Shown here one piece after another: positions 31,735 to 41,598 of a stretch of DNA of 64,000 nt; position 1 is the stretch's first letter; every line of letters starts with the position of its first letter. Made by a program: the position numbers and the translations under genes. Source of the stretch: a virus; the IMG/VR virus record IMGVR_UViG_3300009514_000005, positions 1-64,000 of that record; one strand, 5' to 3'. The notes beneath the pieces are model-generated. The model saw only the letters and a list, made by a program, of their open reading frames with translations, made no database searches and was not told the origin of the DNA.

Positions 31735-31766
31735 AAGGACCGGAGCAAGGAAGCTTCCCGGTCCTT
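31735..31766. terminator. Strong G+C-rich hairpin after parB-like gene
   Basis: AAGGACCGG pairs with CCGGTCCTT across 14 nt. TTTATT follows on the plus strand and only TTAAGC on the minus strand, so it may slow or terminate transcription from either side. A second inverted repeat (TTAATCC/GGATTAA) lies at 31710-31729. Confidence 0.55.
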
Positions 31767-32545
31767 TATTGTTGAGAAGCCAATAAAGTCTCCATCTTCT
31801 GAGCCAACCCCTGAAGTAACGGCTGCAATTCATTATTCACATCAACACCAACCTTAGCCGAAGCATCGACAATAATCTTTATCGCGTTAAAAGTTTCAGT
31901 ATTAGCATGAATCAAAACATGATCTTTTTTACCATGAGAAAAAATTACAAAATTACTCGACAAAGAATTCCCGTGGTCCTTAAATATCCGGTCCAAAAAG
32001 CTGGCAAACTTATCGGGACTATTTTTTATCGACTCACTGTTCTCTAATTTGTTGATTAAGTTATCCGGAAGACCTGAGTTTTTCAGTTGCTTTGAAACAT
32101 CCTTCACCATCTTCTTCCAAACATTATCCTGAGTAACGGCAAAAATCTGCTGCAAAGAATCGTGTCCAAACTTCTGGGACATTCTCTCATACATTTTAAC
32201 AAATTTATCATTATTAACCTTTCCCTGAATCGCATTAAGACGAAAGGTAACCAAATCAAAAAGATCTCGATCCTGCCATTTTTCATCAGTATGAACAACC
32301 GCTGGGATATATTCCAGCCCAGCAATCTTGGCCGCTCTCCATCTGTGCTCCCCGCCAAGAATTATATAATTACCATCTTCTTTCGGAACGACATTGATTG
32401 GATCTAAAAAACCAACTTCCCTAATCTCTTCAGCAAGCCTTTCTAAAGTCTTTTCATCCATTTGATTGGTGTTATCTTCATTTGCAATTAATGCATCAAC
32501 ATGAATATCAACAGACTTTAGCGATCCTTCTTTAGTCTTCTCCAT
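31766..32545 (-). CDS. ParB-like DNA-binding/CTPase-fold protein
   Basis: 259 aa. The N-terminal domain has LIANEDNTNQM and the box II motif GGEHRWRAAK (about residues 64-73), which binds CTP in ParB. The usual ParB HTH is not obvious; the rest is helical. Phage ParB-like proteins may partition, load or nick DNA. Start at 32545 with GGGAG upstream. It is a candidate reader of the window's dispersed palindrome, though nothing in the sequence proves this. Confidence 0.85.
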   Translation of the reverse strand: MEKTKEGSLKSVDIHVDALIANEDNTNQMDEKTLERLAEEIREVGFLDPINVVPKEDGNYIILGGEHRWRAAKIAGLEYIPAVVHTDEKWQDRDLFDLVTFRLNAIQGKVNNDKFVKMYERMSQKFGHDSLQQIFAVTQDNVWKKMVKDVSKQLKNSGLPDNLINKLENSESIKNSPDKFASFLDRIFKDHGNSLSSNFVIFSHGKKDHVLIHANTETFNAIKIIVDASAKVGVDVNNELQPLLQGLAQKMETLLASQQ

Positions 32546-33401
32546 CACTATTCTCCCTAGATGTTATCTCGGCCAAATAATCTGATCCGTATAAAATCTC
32601 TCTTTCTTCATCATCAAACACAACAATCCTTAGCCCAAAAATACTTTCATACTTTTTCAAAAAACCAACAGCAAAGTCTTTTCCTTCTTCATCAAAGTTG
32701 TTGCTGCCAATAAAATCCTGAGCAATACAAGCCAGAGCCCCGCCATTTGTAATCCCGTTGCTAGTTTCCTTAACCATGTCAATAGCTTTTCCAACGGTAA
32801 TATGATCCTGGGCAGAAAATGAAAATGAAACATGCTTTGTGGATGCTTCTGCTCCGGTTCCACTAATATTATCTGAAATTTCTTCTGCCCTTTTTCCGGC
32901 CTCCTGAGGATCATCCGGGATAAGACTTTTCAAATATCTTTTTACTTCTTTATTTAAAGTCTCAACATTCATACTTTGAGCCTTATTCACCCACTCATCT
33001 ACGTTTTCATGGTTGGCAACATGAACTAACTCTTTAGCCTTGCTCCATCCGACTGACATCACCTTTTCGAAAACAGATTTATTGCTTTGGCGATAATAAA
33101 GAAGCTCATAAATCTGAATCAGATAAAGAGCCTTTGTGATTTTAAACTCCACCTCAATAGAAACATATTCCTTAAAGCTTCCATAATTCCAATTTCGGAA
33201 CCATTCCTTTTTATTCACACACCAAAGAAGATGACACAGTTCACGGTAATCGTTATCAATGCGATCTCTAAGCTCTTTGACTCGGTCCCTGACATTATTT
33301 GAATCCATCCCATCAACTGTATTCTCAACCGCAATCATTGGCTGAGTGTCTGGAACAAATTCCTGAACACTGGTTTCATCAACAACATCTTCATTAGACA
33401 T
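32532..33401 (-). CDS. Putative DNA-binding partner of ParB-like protein, 289 aa
   Basis: Helical core WNYGSFKEYVSIEVEF...VGWSKAKELVHVANHENVDE resembles an HTH region found in phage proteins next to ParB-like genes. Overlaps the ParB-like gene by 14 nt. The C-terminus is acidic. Function inferred only from context. Confidence 0.65.
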   Translation of the reverse strand: MSNEDVVDETSVQEFVPDTQPMIAVENTVDGMDSNNVRDRVKELRDRIDNDYRELCHLLWCVNKKEWFRNWNYGSFKEYVSIEVEFKITKALYLIQIYELLYYRQSNKSVFEKVMSVGWSKAKELVHVANHENVDEWVNKAQSMNVETLNKEVKRYLKSLIPDDPQEAGKRAEEISDNISGTGAEASTKHVSFSFSAQDHITVGKAIDMVKETSNGITNGGALACIAQDFIGSNNFDEEGKDFAVGFLKKYESIFGLRIVVFDDEEREILYGSDYLAEITSRENSDGED

Positions 33402-33412
33402 AACTTCTCCCC

Positions 33413-34258
33413 TTATACTTCAGCGAAACAAAGACTCGACACAGAACACTCTTTAGCCTTCTTGCATTTTGAAGTATCACAAGCAGTTCTTGGCGGAAGA
33501 ATTTTAGTGTCTAGTCCGTTCTTTACAGATTGTATCTTTGACCTCACATCTTCAATAAGTATTTTATCAAATCTTTGAACGTACTGCGTAATAAGGCTTT
33601 CATCCTTGTCAAAATAAACAATGATCCCTCTGGGTATTTGAGCAAGCCACATATAAATATTAGTCTGATATTTATGAGACTCTAACGCATTACGCCTTTG
33701 ATTGGTAATATATCGGAACGCCTGGCCATTAGAAGTTTTTAACTCGAGCAGCCATTCGGCTCCATCATAAGGAGACACAATAATTCCATCCGGTTTAGCG
33801 CTTATAGGATAACCTTCTGGCCCATGGAACTTCATCTCTTGGTATCTAAATTCGGATTCAGCCTTGCATCCATCATGACAAGTTTTTGGCCTCAAGCAAT
33901 TATGATAGCTTTTGCCACAAGCCAAACAATGCCAATGCCCCTTAAGCCATCCCCATTTTCCAAACCAATTATCCTGAGCCCATTGATGAAAAGCGTTGCC
34001 AACATCAAAAGTCATCTGAAGATTATGAGAAATTGTCTCTGTCTCTTGAATATTATTAAGGCTTCTCAACACTTCCTTGCGCGGACAAAGCTCATACATC
34101 CTAGATGGCCAAAAATTATCACCAGGCTTGTGAGGCTCGCGGATTCTTTCAGTTGTTAATTTCTTTTTAGTCTCCACCAAAAGATCAAAATCTTGTGTGG
34201 TATATTTTTTAAGCTTGGGGCTCATGCCAGATGATTTCAAAACTGAAGCTAAGCTCAT
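33413..34258 (-). CDS. Cas4/RecB-like exonuclease with Cys cluster
   Basis: 281 aa. Motifs in order: GNAFHQW (His), AKPDGIIV (Asp), WLLELKTSN (ExK), then YQTNIYMWL (QxxxY). A C-terminal run of four Cys (CDTSKCKKAKEC...C) could hold an Fe-S cluster as in Cas4. A second Cys/His block (CLACGKSYHNC...C) is inserted before the nuclease core. Likely a 5'-3' DNA exonuclease used in recombination. Overlaps the upstream gene by 4 nt. Confidence 0.85.
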   Translation of the reverse strand: MSLASVLKSSGMSPKLKKYTTQDFDLLVETKKKLTTERIREPHKPGDNFWPSRMYELCPRKEVLRSLNNIQETETISHNLQMTFDVGNAFHQWAQDNWFGKWGWLKGHWHCLACGKSYHNCLRPKTCHDGCKAESEFRYQEMKFHGPEGYPISAKPDGIIVSPYDGAEWLLELKTSNGQAFRYITNQRRNALESHKYQTNIYMWLAQIPRGIIVYFDKDESLITQYVQRFDKILIEDVRSKIQSVKNGLDTKILPPRTACDTSKCKKAKECSVSSLCFAEV

Positions 34259-34869
34259 TTCTTAATCTCCATTAACCTTTTTTCTATCAACATTGGTCTC
34301 CATTTTTCTTTGTCTTTTTGAAATGCAGCTATCAAATTTTTATAATATTTAATTCTTTGGCCAAGTCGATCTTCTGGCCTTATTTTATCCCCACCAAGCT
34401 CATGCCATATTTTTGAAAAAACATCTCTAACACCCTTTGGTTGCGACCGAAGTTCATTAAATTCTTTTAAAATTGTGTTATCTATTTCATTGCAATAAGC
34501 AACTACCTTGTCTAAGTCTGGATTCCTAAAATCGCCCAACCTGACCTTGCCAAATGTTTTATAAACCTTCAGAACGCTATCGATCATTTCTTTACCAGCA
34601 AACTGCAAAACGACAATATCTCTGGCGTAAACCACCACTTTATCCTTATCCTCATAACTGGGATCTCCGGTTATAACTATAGGCATATCAGATAACGTGC
34701 TATCGAAAACAATCTGAGCGTCTCTGGCCCTAAACTCAAAATCATCGGCCTCCCAGGGAGTAACCCATTTAGTAAAAACATACTTCCTGCTAACGCTAAT
34801 CTCTTTAGCCCGGAGCCTCCTTGCGCATCCCTCAACGTGATCCCGCTCTAGATCATTTTTGTAATTCAA
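34255..34869 (-). CDS. Hypothetical protein, 204 aa
   Basis: Soluble; beta region at residues 60-100 (DMPIVITGDPSYEDKDKVVV) and helices after. Between the nuclease gene and a family protein, it may belong to the recombination set. No domain recognised. Confidence 0.65.
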   Translation of the reverse strand: MNYKNDLERDHVEGCARRLRAKEISVSRKYVFTKWVTPWEADDFEFRARDAQIVFDSTLSDMPIVITGDPSYEDKDKVVVYARDIVVLQFAGKEMIDSVLKVYKTFGKVRLGDFRNPDLDKVVAYCNEIDNTILKEFNELRSQPKGVRDVFSKIWHELGGDKIRPEDRLGQRIKYYKNLIAAFQKDKEKWRPMLIEKRLMEIKK

Positions 34870-35339
34870 AATAAATCCTTATTGTCTTCGGAATTATCTT
34901 TAACGTATTGCTTAAGCTCAGATATTTCTTTTCCTATTCTAGCCTCGATATATTCGGTAATCTGATCATGAGTTTTATTTATATTATCCATGATGCTCTT
35001 AGGTATTTCCTTTCCAACAGGGACACTAACTCCGACCGATACCTTGGCAGATTCGTACTTCCCAAGATTTACCGTGTGAGAGTAATCCATCCAGATACGA
35101 GCAGGGTTTCCTTCAAAAAATTTTTCATCAATTAATTCCTTATCATCTTTTAAAACCTTGGCCTTGGAAACTTCATCATTTTTTTTGGGATCATGTTTTC
35201 GGATTTCAGCTTTAGTGCTGATTTTTGTAGATACAGACATCACTTCTTTTCCGTCAGCATTGTCTTCCGTGATTACTTCTTTTGTTTTTTTACTAAAAAA
35301 CTTTGGGTTGATTGTTGATTTTTTCTTTTTTGGCGGCAT
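34866..35339 (-). CDS. Conserved phage protein (VNLGKYES type), 157 aa
   Basis: The ATG at 35339 is favoured by GGGAG upstream. Basic N-terminus (MPPKKKKSTINPKFF) and the segment HTVNLGKYESAKVSVGVSVP, which recurs in phage proteins encoded beside exonuclease genes. Probably a recombination accessory; biochemical role unknown. Confidence 0.7.
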   Translation of the reverse strand: MPPKKKKSTINPKFFSKKTKEVITEDNADGKEVMSVSTKISTKAEIRKHDPKKNDEVSKAKVLKDDKELIDEKFFEGNPARIWMDYSHTVNLGKYESAKVSVGVSVPVGKEIPKSIMDNINKTHDQITEYIEARIGKEISELKQYVKDNSEDNKDLF

Positions 35340-35402
35340 TAAATCCACTCCCTTTTTATGGTATATCTTCAAAACTTCTTTGATTAACCCAATGTCCATT
35401 CT

Positions 35403-36086
35403 TTAAGCTTCAGCCTTTGCTTCTTTTTTCTGCCTAGCCTGACCAGCCACGATCCTTAAGTGATCACTCTGGACCAAAGTAACGCCTGCAATCTTAGCGT
35501 TCTTGTCTTCTCGGTTAGCATTTTCTTCTTTAAGTTTTTTCTTGATGGCTGTTTTGTCAATAGATACCGAAACGCAGCCATCAATTAACTCCTTTTCTTC
35601 GGGAGTAATATCATCACCCATCTCACGACCTATTACAAGATTACACCAATCTTTCCATCTTTCTTTATCCGTAAAAGAAAACTTATCCTTTACGGAAACA
35701 TCATAATTTTTATACTCATCTGGGACCTCTTCTTCGTTATCGATACGAAGAGATGGAGTGCTGTTTTGGATTCTGGCAACATAAGCCATTCCGTCAATAC
35801 GCTTTTTCTTATTCATGCTAACGGCTTGATAGGTAAGCTCCTTAGTCAAAGAAATTCTAGAGTTAACGGCCTCAATTTGTTTTTTAAGGGCAATCAAATA
35901 AGAATCAAGACCGCTTAAATACATCGCTACTTTATCAATCTTTCCGCCAACAATGTTTTTAGCTTGCTCATGCAGCTCTAAAAGATCATCACCAACTGAT
36001 CCACCCTGCGATTCTATTTCGGCCTCTATTGCAGCAAAATTCTCAGCCAACTCCATCAACGAATACTTTCTACTAACTAATTCCAT
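35403..36086 (-). CDS. Gp157-family protein
   Basis: 227 aa from the ATG with GGGAGGT upstream. Layout matches siphovirus Gp157: helical start (AIEAEIESQGG), a KIDKVAMYLSGLDSYLIALK helix, then NSTPSLRIDNEEEVPDEYK followed by DKTAIKKKLKEEN and GVTLVQSDHLRIV. An extra acidic insert lies in the middle. Family function unclear, usually encoded with recombination genes. Confidence 0.8.
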   Translation of the reverse strand: MELVSRKYSLMELAENFAAIEAEIESQGGSVGDDLLELHEQAKNIVGGKIDKVAMYLSGLDSYLIALKKQIEAVNSRISLTKELTYQAVSMNKKKRIDGMAYVARIQNSTPSLRIDNEEEVPDEYKNYDVSVKDKFSFTDKERWKDWCNLVIGREMGDDITPEEKELIDGCVSVSIDKTAIKKKLKEENANREDKNAKIAGVTLVQSDHLRIVAGQARQKKEAKAEA

Positions 36087-37488
36087 AATGTAACCTCCCG
36101 CGTTTTTTTGTTCTTTTATATTCATCAAAGTCTTCGAAAACTTGTTCTCCAAAAACTTCCCATCCTTTTGCTTTGTATTTGTTTCGCCTCGAGTTAGCCA
36201 AGATCATTGCGTCTGGAGACTGAGAATCAACCAAATCTAAAACAATTGGCTGTTTCTTCCCTTCCAACAACCTCAGGATTCTACCTACTGGCTGCTCAAT
36301 CGCTTGAGAAGGAGAAGCGAAAATAAGAGTATCGAGGCGCTCAACGTTAAATCCAACTCCAACCAATTGGGTAGTGGCACAAATAACCTTGGCCTTTACC
36401 CCCTCTTCTCTTTCCTGCTTATTTCTTTTACCCGTTAAAAGACCGACAGTGATTCCGGTCCCATCTAGCCTATTCAAAAGTTCATAATAAATATCCTCTA
36501 TATGACCAACCCTCTCAGATAGAATCAAAATGTTTCTACCAGCTTTAGCCGCCTTAACTGATTGCCTGTAAATGATTTCATTTCTAGTGCTAGACTTAAC
36601 CATGGATTTCAAAATCCAATTCTTTTTCCTATCAAGGCTTGCGGTGCTATTCGATGTCCATGTAAAACCAGTATCCACAAAATAAATCTTTGGCTCTAAT
36701 ATCTTTACTGTGTTCATCCCGGAAACAACCGGACCAACATTATACTTAAAAACATCTTCAGCGTTATCTGCTCTCTTTAAAGTACCTGAGAGCCCCAAAA
36801 TATATCGAGCGCCAAAACGGGGAACTGCTTTGGAAAACTCTGGAGCCCCCAGGAGATGACATTCATCACAAATGATGAGGCCAAATTCTTCAAAAACCCA
36901 AGGTGAATAATATTTTTGTGAAAGACTCTGAACCATTCCTATACAAATGTCGTTACCCTTTATCTCCATCTTGTCAGCAAAGAGTCTTCCGTATTTCCAG
37001 GTTGGAAGGAATTTTTTAATACCATCCTCAATCCATTGATCAAGTAAAACAGAAGTATGAACAATAACTAAAGTTTTAACATTTAATCTTCTAGCTATTT
37101 CTAAAGATAAAAAAGTCTTGCCTCCGCCTGTTTTGACTTCAGCAATAGCGCCACCAAAATGGTTCTCCTTCATTGCTTCAATACATTTAACAATGATCTC
37201 TTCCTGACCTTCTCTTGGACAGCAAACTGCATTGGCAGAAGAAACATCGCTGCTTGAAAAACAAGGTGCGAACTCCCCTTCAACATGATTGCGAAGATAA
37301 GTAACGTAGTAACCACGAGGAACGCCAACCCAATCACCCTCTTCCGCCCAAAGATGAATTGGTTCAATTTTTTCCTGAAACGAAGTAGTCTTCCTCGGGA
37401 TGATAGTGAGATCTTGTTTGATCTTCTCACGCATTCCAAAGCCTACAGCGTTACGCTTAAAGCGCACATATCCTCGTGGTATTGGCAT
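36073..37488 (-). CDS. SF2 DEAD/H helicase, UvsW/XPB-like
   Basis: 471 aa. Motif I TGGGKT (about 120-125), motif II DECH, motif III LSGTLKRADN, motif VI QPVGRILR, with a unique 100-residue N-terminus. This arrangement is like T4 UvsW, which unwinds branched DNA and R-loops in recombination-driven replication. Gp157-like and SSB-like genes flank it. Confidence 0.9.
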   Translation of the reverse strand: MPIPRGYVRFKRNAVGFGMREKIKQDLTIIPRKTTSFQEKIEPIHLWAEEGDWVGVPRGYYVTYLRNHVEGEFAPCFSSSDVSSANAVCCPREGQEEIIVKCIEAMKENHFGGAIAEVKTGGGKTFLSLEIARRLNVKTLVIVHTSVLLDQWIEDGIKKFLPTWKYGRLFADKMEIKGNDICIGMVQSLSQKYYSPWVFEEFGLIICDECHLLGAPEFSKAVPRFGARYILGLSGTLKRADNAEDVFKYNVGPVVSGMNTVKILEPKIYFVDTGFTWTSNSTASLDRKKNWILKSMVKSSTRNEIIYRQSVKAAKAGRNILILSERVGHIEDIYYELLNRLDGTGITVGLLTGKRNKQEREEGVKAKVICATTQLVGVGFNVERLDTLIFASPSQAIEQPVGRILRLLEGKKQPIVLDLVDSQSPDAMILANSRRNKYKAKGWEVFGEQVFEDFDEYKRTKKRGRLHYGIS

Positions 37489-37523
37489 TAATCAACTCCT
37501 AATCAAATAATTAACGCTATACG

Positions 37524-38258
37524 CTAGAAGGGAATATCGTCTTCAGTAAAACTAGGTGGCTGATTATTCGGATCAGTCACATGGTTACTGGCACCTTTAT
37601 CCACATTTTCAGTTGTTCCGCCAAATGGATCCTGATTAAATTCGTCTCGGCCAGAAGCATACTGATCACCACCATTGGCGGAATACTTCATAATAGAAGA
37701 AATTCTATCAGGACTTAACGGCTCCATAACGGATACAAAATCATATGGCTTTCTTGCAAATTCATTAAGCTTATCTAACGGAATAGAATCAATGTCGGTC
37801 TCGCCAACAACCTCAAAATCATTTCCAGAAGAAGGAGACTTCTTCCCGTCTCTCGTAATCTTAACCTTCTTGCCGACCAAGGATCCTCCGGCACTCTTTC
37901 TTCTTCTGTCAAGAGTATCAATACCATCACCCTTAATACCTATAGCTCTTTTAGAAAAAAACCTCTTGGTTCCCTGCTTGTCTACATAAGGAGTTAAATC
38001 TAAAATAGTGTAATACTCAGCATATGAAGAATATGATCCAGAGAAAATAACTGAGTTTTCTTCTGACTCAGTAAAGTTTTTAAACCTACCACCAACTTTT
38101 GCTAAATATTCTTTAATCCCAAACTGAGCATCATCAAGAAATAAAACTGTTCTCGACTCCCCAGGCTTCAAAAAGAATCTAAACAAATCATGTGAATGCA
38201 TTTTATTTTTACGAAAATCCTCACGATTATTATCACCAGGCTTTGAATACCAACTCAT
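37524..38258 (-). CDS. ssb: Single-strand DNA-binding protein with SSB-type tail
   Basis: 244 aa; the beta-rich N-terminal part is probably OB-fold (RTVLFLDDAQFG, NSVIFSG), though too diverged for certainty. The C-terminal 40 residues are Gly/Asp/Asn-rich and end FTEDDIPF, matching the DDDIPF tip of bacterial SSB that recruits host and phage enzymes. AAGGAG precedes the ATG. Context and tail support the call. Confidence 0.75.
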   Translation of the reverse strand: MSWYSKPGDNNREDFRKNKMHSHDLFRFFLKPGESRTVLFLDDAQFGIKEYLAKVGGRFKNFTESEENSVIFSGSYSSYAEYYTILDLTPYVDKQGTKRFFSKRAIGIKGDGIDTLDRRRKSAGGSLVGKKVKITRDGKKSPSSGNDFEVVGETDIDSIPLDKLNEFARKPYDFVSVMEPLSPDRISSIMKYSANGGDQYASGRDEFNQDPFGGTTENVDKGASNHVTDPNNQPPSFTEDDIPF

Positions 38259-38340
38259 CTTAATCTCCTTATACTGTCATCAAGTGACGTTTACATTTTG
38301 TCTATCAAGATAATCACACGGGAGATAAGTTGGGAAGAAA

Positions 38341-38637
38341 TTATTTTAAGTCTTCTGTTTTAATATCTGACTTATATTTATTGTCACCGTAAAGACTTCT
38401 CGCCTCTTGAACATCAGGACTAATATCTTTATCCATAATGAATTTACGCAGTACGTCTGTAGTGACCTGAACCATGACATGCCCTTTCATAGCGCGGTTA
38501 ATGATCATTTGGTCTGGCTCTAGTTTTACCATTGACTCATCACGACTTAAGGCAAATAAAGCACCAGCAACCCCAACTGCAATACCAAAAATAAAACCTA
38601 TAACGGAAATCAATATCAAATAACTCTGAGAAATCAT
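38341..38637 (-). CDS. Single-pass membrane protein, 98 aa
   Basis: Residues 5-31 (SYLILISVIGFIFGIAVGVAGALFALS, described in part here) form one membrane helix; the rest is charged and cytoplasmic or periplasmic. Overlaps the glycosyltransferase gene by 4 nt and may anchor or assist it. Confidence 0.7.
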   Translation of the reverse strand: MISQSYLILISVIGFIFGIAVGVAGALFALSRDESMVKLEPDQMIINRAMKGHVMVQVTTDVLRKFIMDKDISPDVQEARSLYGDNKYKSDIKTEDLK

Positions 38638-40382
38638 GTCATCACCTCGCTGGCCGCTCTTACCACTTCGTCTGAAGTAATATCAGACAAGCATTGCATT
38701 GTCCCAATTTTGCATCCAACAAAAGTTACCGGAGGCTTTTCTTCGTGAAGGCAAAACCTGCATTCAACCTTCGGAACCAAAGCGATTGTCTTGGCCTGCC
38801 TATGGGAAACCCTATACTCTGGACTGGCAACAGTAAATAAACCAACAACAGGAATACTGGTGGTCATGGCCACATGAAAAAGACCCGAATCCATTCCAAT
38901 AAAAACGTTAGCTCTTTGCATTAATTCTCTAATTTCGTGTATGGAAAGATTGTTTACAAGATTCAATGTATTCTTAAATAGGTCGGCCACAAAATCTCCA
39001 CCCTTTCCAACAACAACAACTTTGTTCCCAGCACTAGCAAGTGACCTAGTTACGGCCATCCAGTTTTGTCTGGACCACGTTCTTGTTGGCCAAGACTGAG
39101 CCATATGAACAATAACTATCTTATCTTTGTTTAAATCAATGCCAGAAATTTTCCCTTTTAAAAGCTGATAATCATTTTCATCAGAGAACAATTCTGGAGC
39201 CGGATCAAAATCTAGACCACCAAATACAGCATTGGCATAAGCTTCTGCGATATGCATCTTTGGGCTTCTCTCGTAAACCTGATCCAAATCATAAATCACA
39301 TTAGATGGAATCTGATCTTTTCTAGAGACAACATTTGCAACATTAGGATTACCTTTAAAAATATTTTTAGACCCGGTAGACACCCAAATGTCTTTGTCTG
39401 GATGCCTTCTTTTTAATTCGCTAATAATTCCAGTAGTAAGCAAAACATCACCAAGGGCTCCGGTTCTTACCACTCCGATTATTTTTTTATCAAAATCATT
39501 TTCCTTAAAAGATTTCTTTCCAGATCCATCAAAAACCATTCTCTCTGATCCCTTTGGTTTAACGCTGACAGAATTAAGCAACTCAAGATTTGCCTCATTA
39601 ACGAAGCCATCAAGTTCTGTCATGTTTAAATTGGCAACTAGATTGCTAAATTTCTTAGCCGTGTTCATCTCCTTTATTAGCCAACTGCGACCTTTAACTA
39701 TTTTTGTCTGGACAGTGTTTCCCCTAGTGCCGCCTTCTTCATGTATAGCCTTAACGTCTGAAGAATAATAAACCCTCCATCCATTCCTCCACGCTCTAAT
39801 GCAATATTCCGTATCTTCACAGGAAAGAAAATAGTCCTCATTCAACATTCCGATATCATCAATCATTGATTTTCTAATCGCAAACAATGCCCCCGTCACC
39901 CCAATTAGATAAGACGGCTTAAGAATTACCGGAGAATATGCTGGAGGCTTATGCCATCCTCTATGAGTAAAGTTTGTGCTGACCCGCTCTATACCACCAT
40001 GCTGAACGCTTCCATCTGGATACAAAAGAAGACCACCTACAATGCCAATCTTTTGATGGACATTAAATGCCTCTTCCAAATACTGCACGACTGGCTGAAT
40101 GAATTTAATATCATTATTAACCAGCACAACGATGTCTCCTTTTGCTTGAGCAATCCCCTTGTTAACCGTCTTAGCAAACCCTGAATTGATAACATTGAAA
40201 TCAAAAACATAGCCTCTGGAATGACAAGCATTTCTAAGCTGACTTCTTATACTCTCGTCACTACCATCATCAACAACAATAACTTCATGATCTACGCCAT
40301 TGTGCTCTTCAAAAGTTCCAAGACAATGAGACATAGTCATATTCAAATGATTAACTGTTGGAACTATAAATGAAAATTTCAT
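38634..40382 (-). CDS. Two-domain glycosyltransferase, GT2-GT9 fusion
   Basis: 582 aa. Residues 1-240 are GT2: FIVPTVNH, VIVVDDGSDES (DxD region), VVLVNNDI, LFAIRKSMIDDIG and CEDTEYCIR. Residues about 300-580 are GT9, as in heptosyltransferases: GVVRTGALGDVLLTTG, VHMAQSWPTRTW, FIGMDSGLFHVA and a SPEYRV end. The protein could build sugar chains on LPS-like or virion targets. No signal peptide. Confidence 0.85.
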   Translation of the reverse strand: MKFSFIVPTVNHLNMTMSHCLGTFEEHNGVDHEVIVVDDGSDESIRSQLRNACHSRGYVFDFNVINSGFAKTVNKGIAQAKGDIVVLVNNDIKFIQPVVQYLEEAFNVHQKIGIVGGLLLYPDGSVQHGGIERVSTNFTHRGWHKPPAYSPVILKPSYLIGVTGALFAIRKSMIDDIGMLNEDYFLSCEDTEYCIRAWRNGWRVYYSSDVKAIHEEGGTRGNTVQTKIVKGRSWLIKEMNTAKKFSNLVANLNMTELDGFVNEANLELLNSVSVKPKGSERMVFDGSGKKSFKENDFDKKIIGVVRTGALGDVLLTTGIISELKRRHPDKDIWVSTGSKNIFKGNPNVANVVSRKDQIPSNVIYDLDQVYERSPKMHIAEAYANAVFGGLDFDPAPELFSDENDYQLLKGKISGIDLNKDKIVIVHMAQSWPTRTWSRQNWMAVTRSLASAGNKVVVVGKGGDFVADLFKNTLNLVNNLSIHEIRELMQRANVFIGMDSGLFHVAMTTSIPVVGLFTVASPEYRVSHRQAKTIALVPKVECRFCLHEEKPPVTFVGCKIGTMQCLSDITSDEVVRAASEVMT

Positions 40383-41596
40383 GGGTTAACTCCACATTTA
40401 AAGAAACGATCCCAATCATGGGCAACTTTTAGTATTGAATAATTTTCTTCCAAAAATTTTCTGTTGGAATCTAGCCTTTCCATCTTCTCTTCATCAGGAC
40501 AGTTGATGGCATACCGAAGCTTACTATTCCAATCCCAGTCTAAGTTCTGGGCCTCATACCCCCTATTGATAGCGTCGCTATAAGTAACAGACCTTGAAGC
40601 AACAGGTAAAATGTTGAGAGCATTATATTCAATTACTTTTAAACAACTTTTAGCCCAATTAAACGGAAGATCAACAACCGGAGCAATCCCGATATCTCCC
40701 TCTCGAAATATAGCTTTATAAAGAGAAAAATATTGAGCCATTGGAACTAATGAAAAACAAAACAATCTATCTACGGGAATTATTTCAAAAAATGATCTAT
40801 GGATATATCCAACGAATCCAAAGATTACGTCTTCTTCCTGATTAACAATTCTTTTAATAGCTGGGATCACAATCTCTAAATCTTTTTCATGAGTTGGAGA
40901 CCCACCCCATCCGATAAATTTCTTACCCTTTCTGGCTTCTAAAAATTCAGCAGAAGGAATCCTGTCTGTTTCTGGATTTTGATGTGTATATCTTTTGCCC
41001 CTCTTCATTACCACGAAATCATTAGCAGGAGGAGTCACATCGATAAGCTCAATATCCAAGGCGTTTTTAATAACATGAATATTTTTATTATACTCAAGAT
41101 AACTATCACGAAGAGATGGAGTCGTAACGGTTAAAGCATTTGCCGTTGTTAACATTTCCTTAATAATATCTTTTCTTGGCTTGTAATATTGATATCCGGT
41201 GTTCCATTCTGGCACCTTAATGTATTCGTCATCGCTTTCCATCACGACTGGCTTTTTAACGTCTTCCTTGATCATCTTCATCATCCTAAGATGATCTAAA
41301 CTAGTGGGCCTTTGAAACACAATCACATCGGCCCACTCGATAAGATCCATTACTTTGTTCTGCCATTCGGAAATATTTTCAGAAAATGGTTTTTTGCATC
41401 CTACGCATTTCCATTCTCCTTCTTCAAAAAAAGTTCTCTCCTGAATGCCCTTGTCTCGGCATCCATCACAAAGAGCAACCTGTTCTAAAAGCTCTTCTCT
41501 TACTTCATTACCAAGCTCTACAATATGTGGTGTTGGGATTAATACCCGGATCCAATAACAAGAGTCTCTTTTCTTAACGAGATAACCAATTTTCAT
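40379..41596 (-). CDS. Glycosyltransferase (GT4-like) with zinc knuckle
   Basis: 405 aa. C-terminal GT-B features: FIGWGGSPTHEKDLE, GDIGIAPVVDLPFNWAKS and KVIEYNALNILPVAS. An unusual N-terminal insert carries CDGCRDKG and CVGCKKP, two CxxC pairs that suit a zinc ribbon. Overlaps the GT2-GT9 gene by 4 nt, so the enzymes probably act in one pathway. Confidence 0.8.
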   Translation of the reverse strand: MKIGYLVKKRDSCYWIRVLIPTPHIVELGNEVREELLEQVALCDGCRDKGIQERTFFEEGEWKCVGCKKPFSENISEWQNKVMDLIEWADVIVFQRPTSLDHLRMMKMIKEDVKKPVVMESDDEYIKVPEWNTGYQYYKPRKDIIKEMLTTANALTVTTPSLRDSYLEYNKNIHVIKNALDIELIDVTPPANDFVVMKRGKRYTHQNPETDRIPSAEFLEARKGKKFIGWGGSPTHEKDLEIVIPAIKRIVNQEEDVIFGFVGYIHRSFFEIIPVDRLFCFSLVPMAQYFSLYKAIFREGDIGIAPVVDLPFNWAKSCLKVIEYNALNILPVASRSVTYSDAINRGYEAQNLDWDWNSKLRYAINCPDEEKMERLDSNRKFLEENYSILKVAHDWDRFFKCGVNP

Positions 41597-41598
41597 CT

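Noticed and set aside
38280-38320. TTTACA...GATAAT on the plus strand as promoter
   Set aside because: Spacing is only 13 bp and no plus-strand gene follows.
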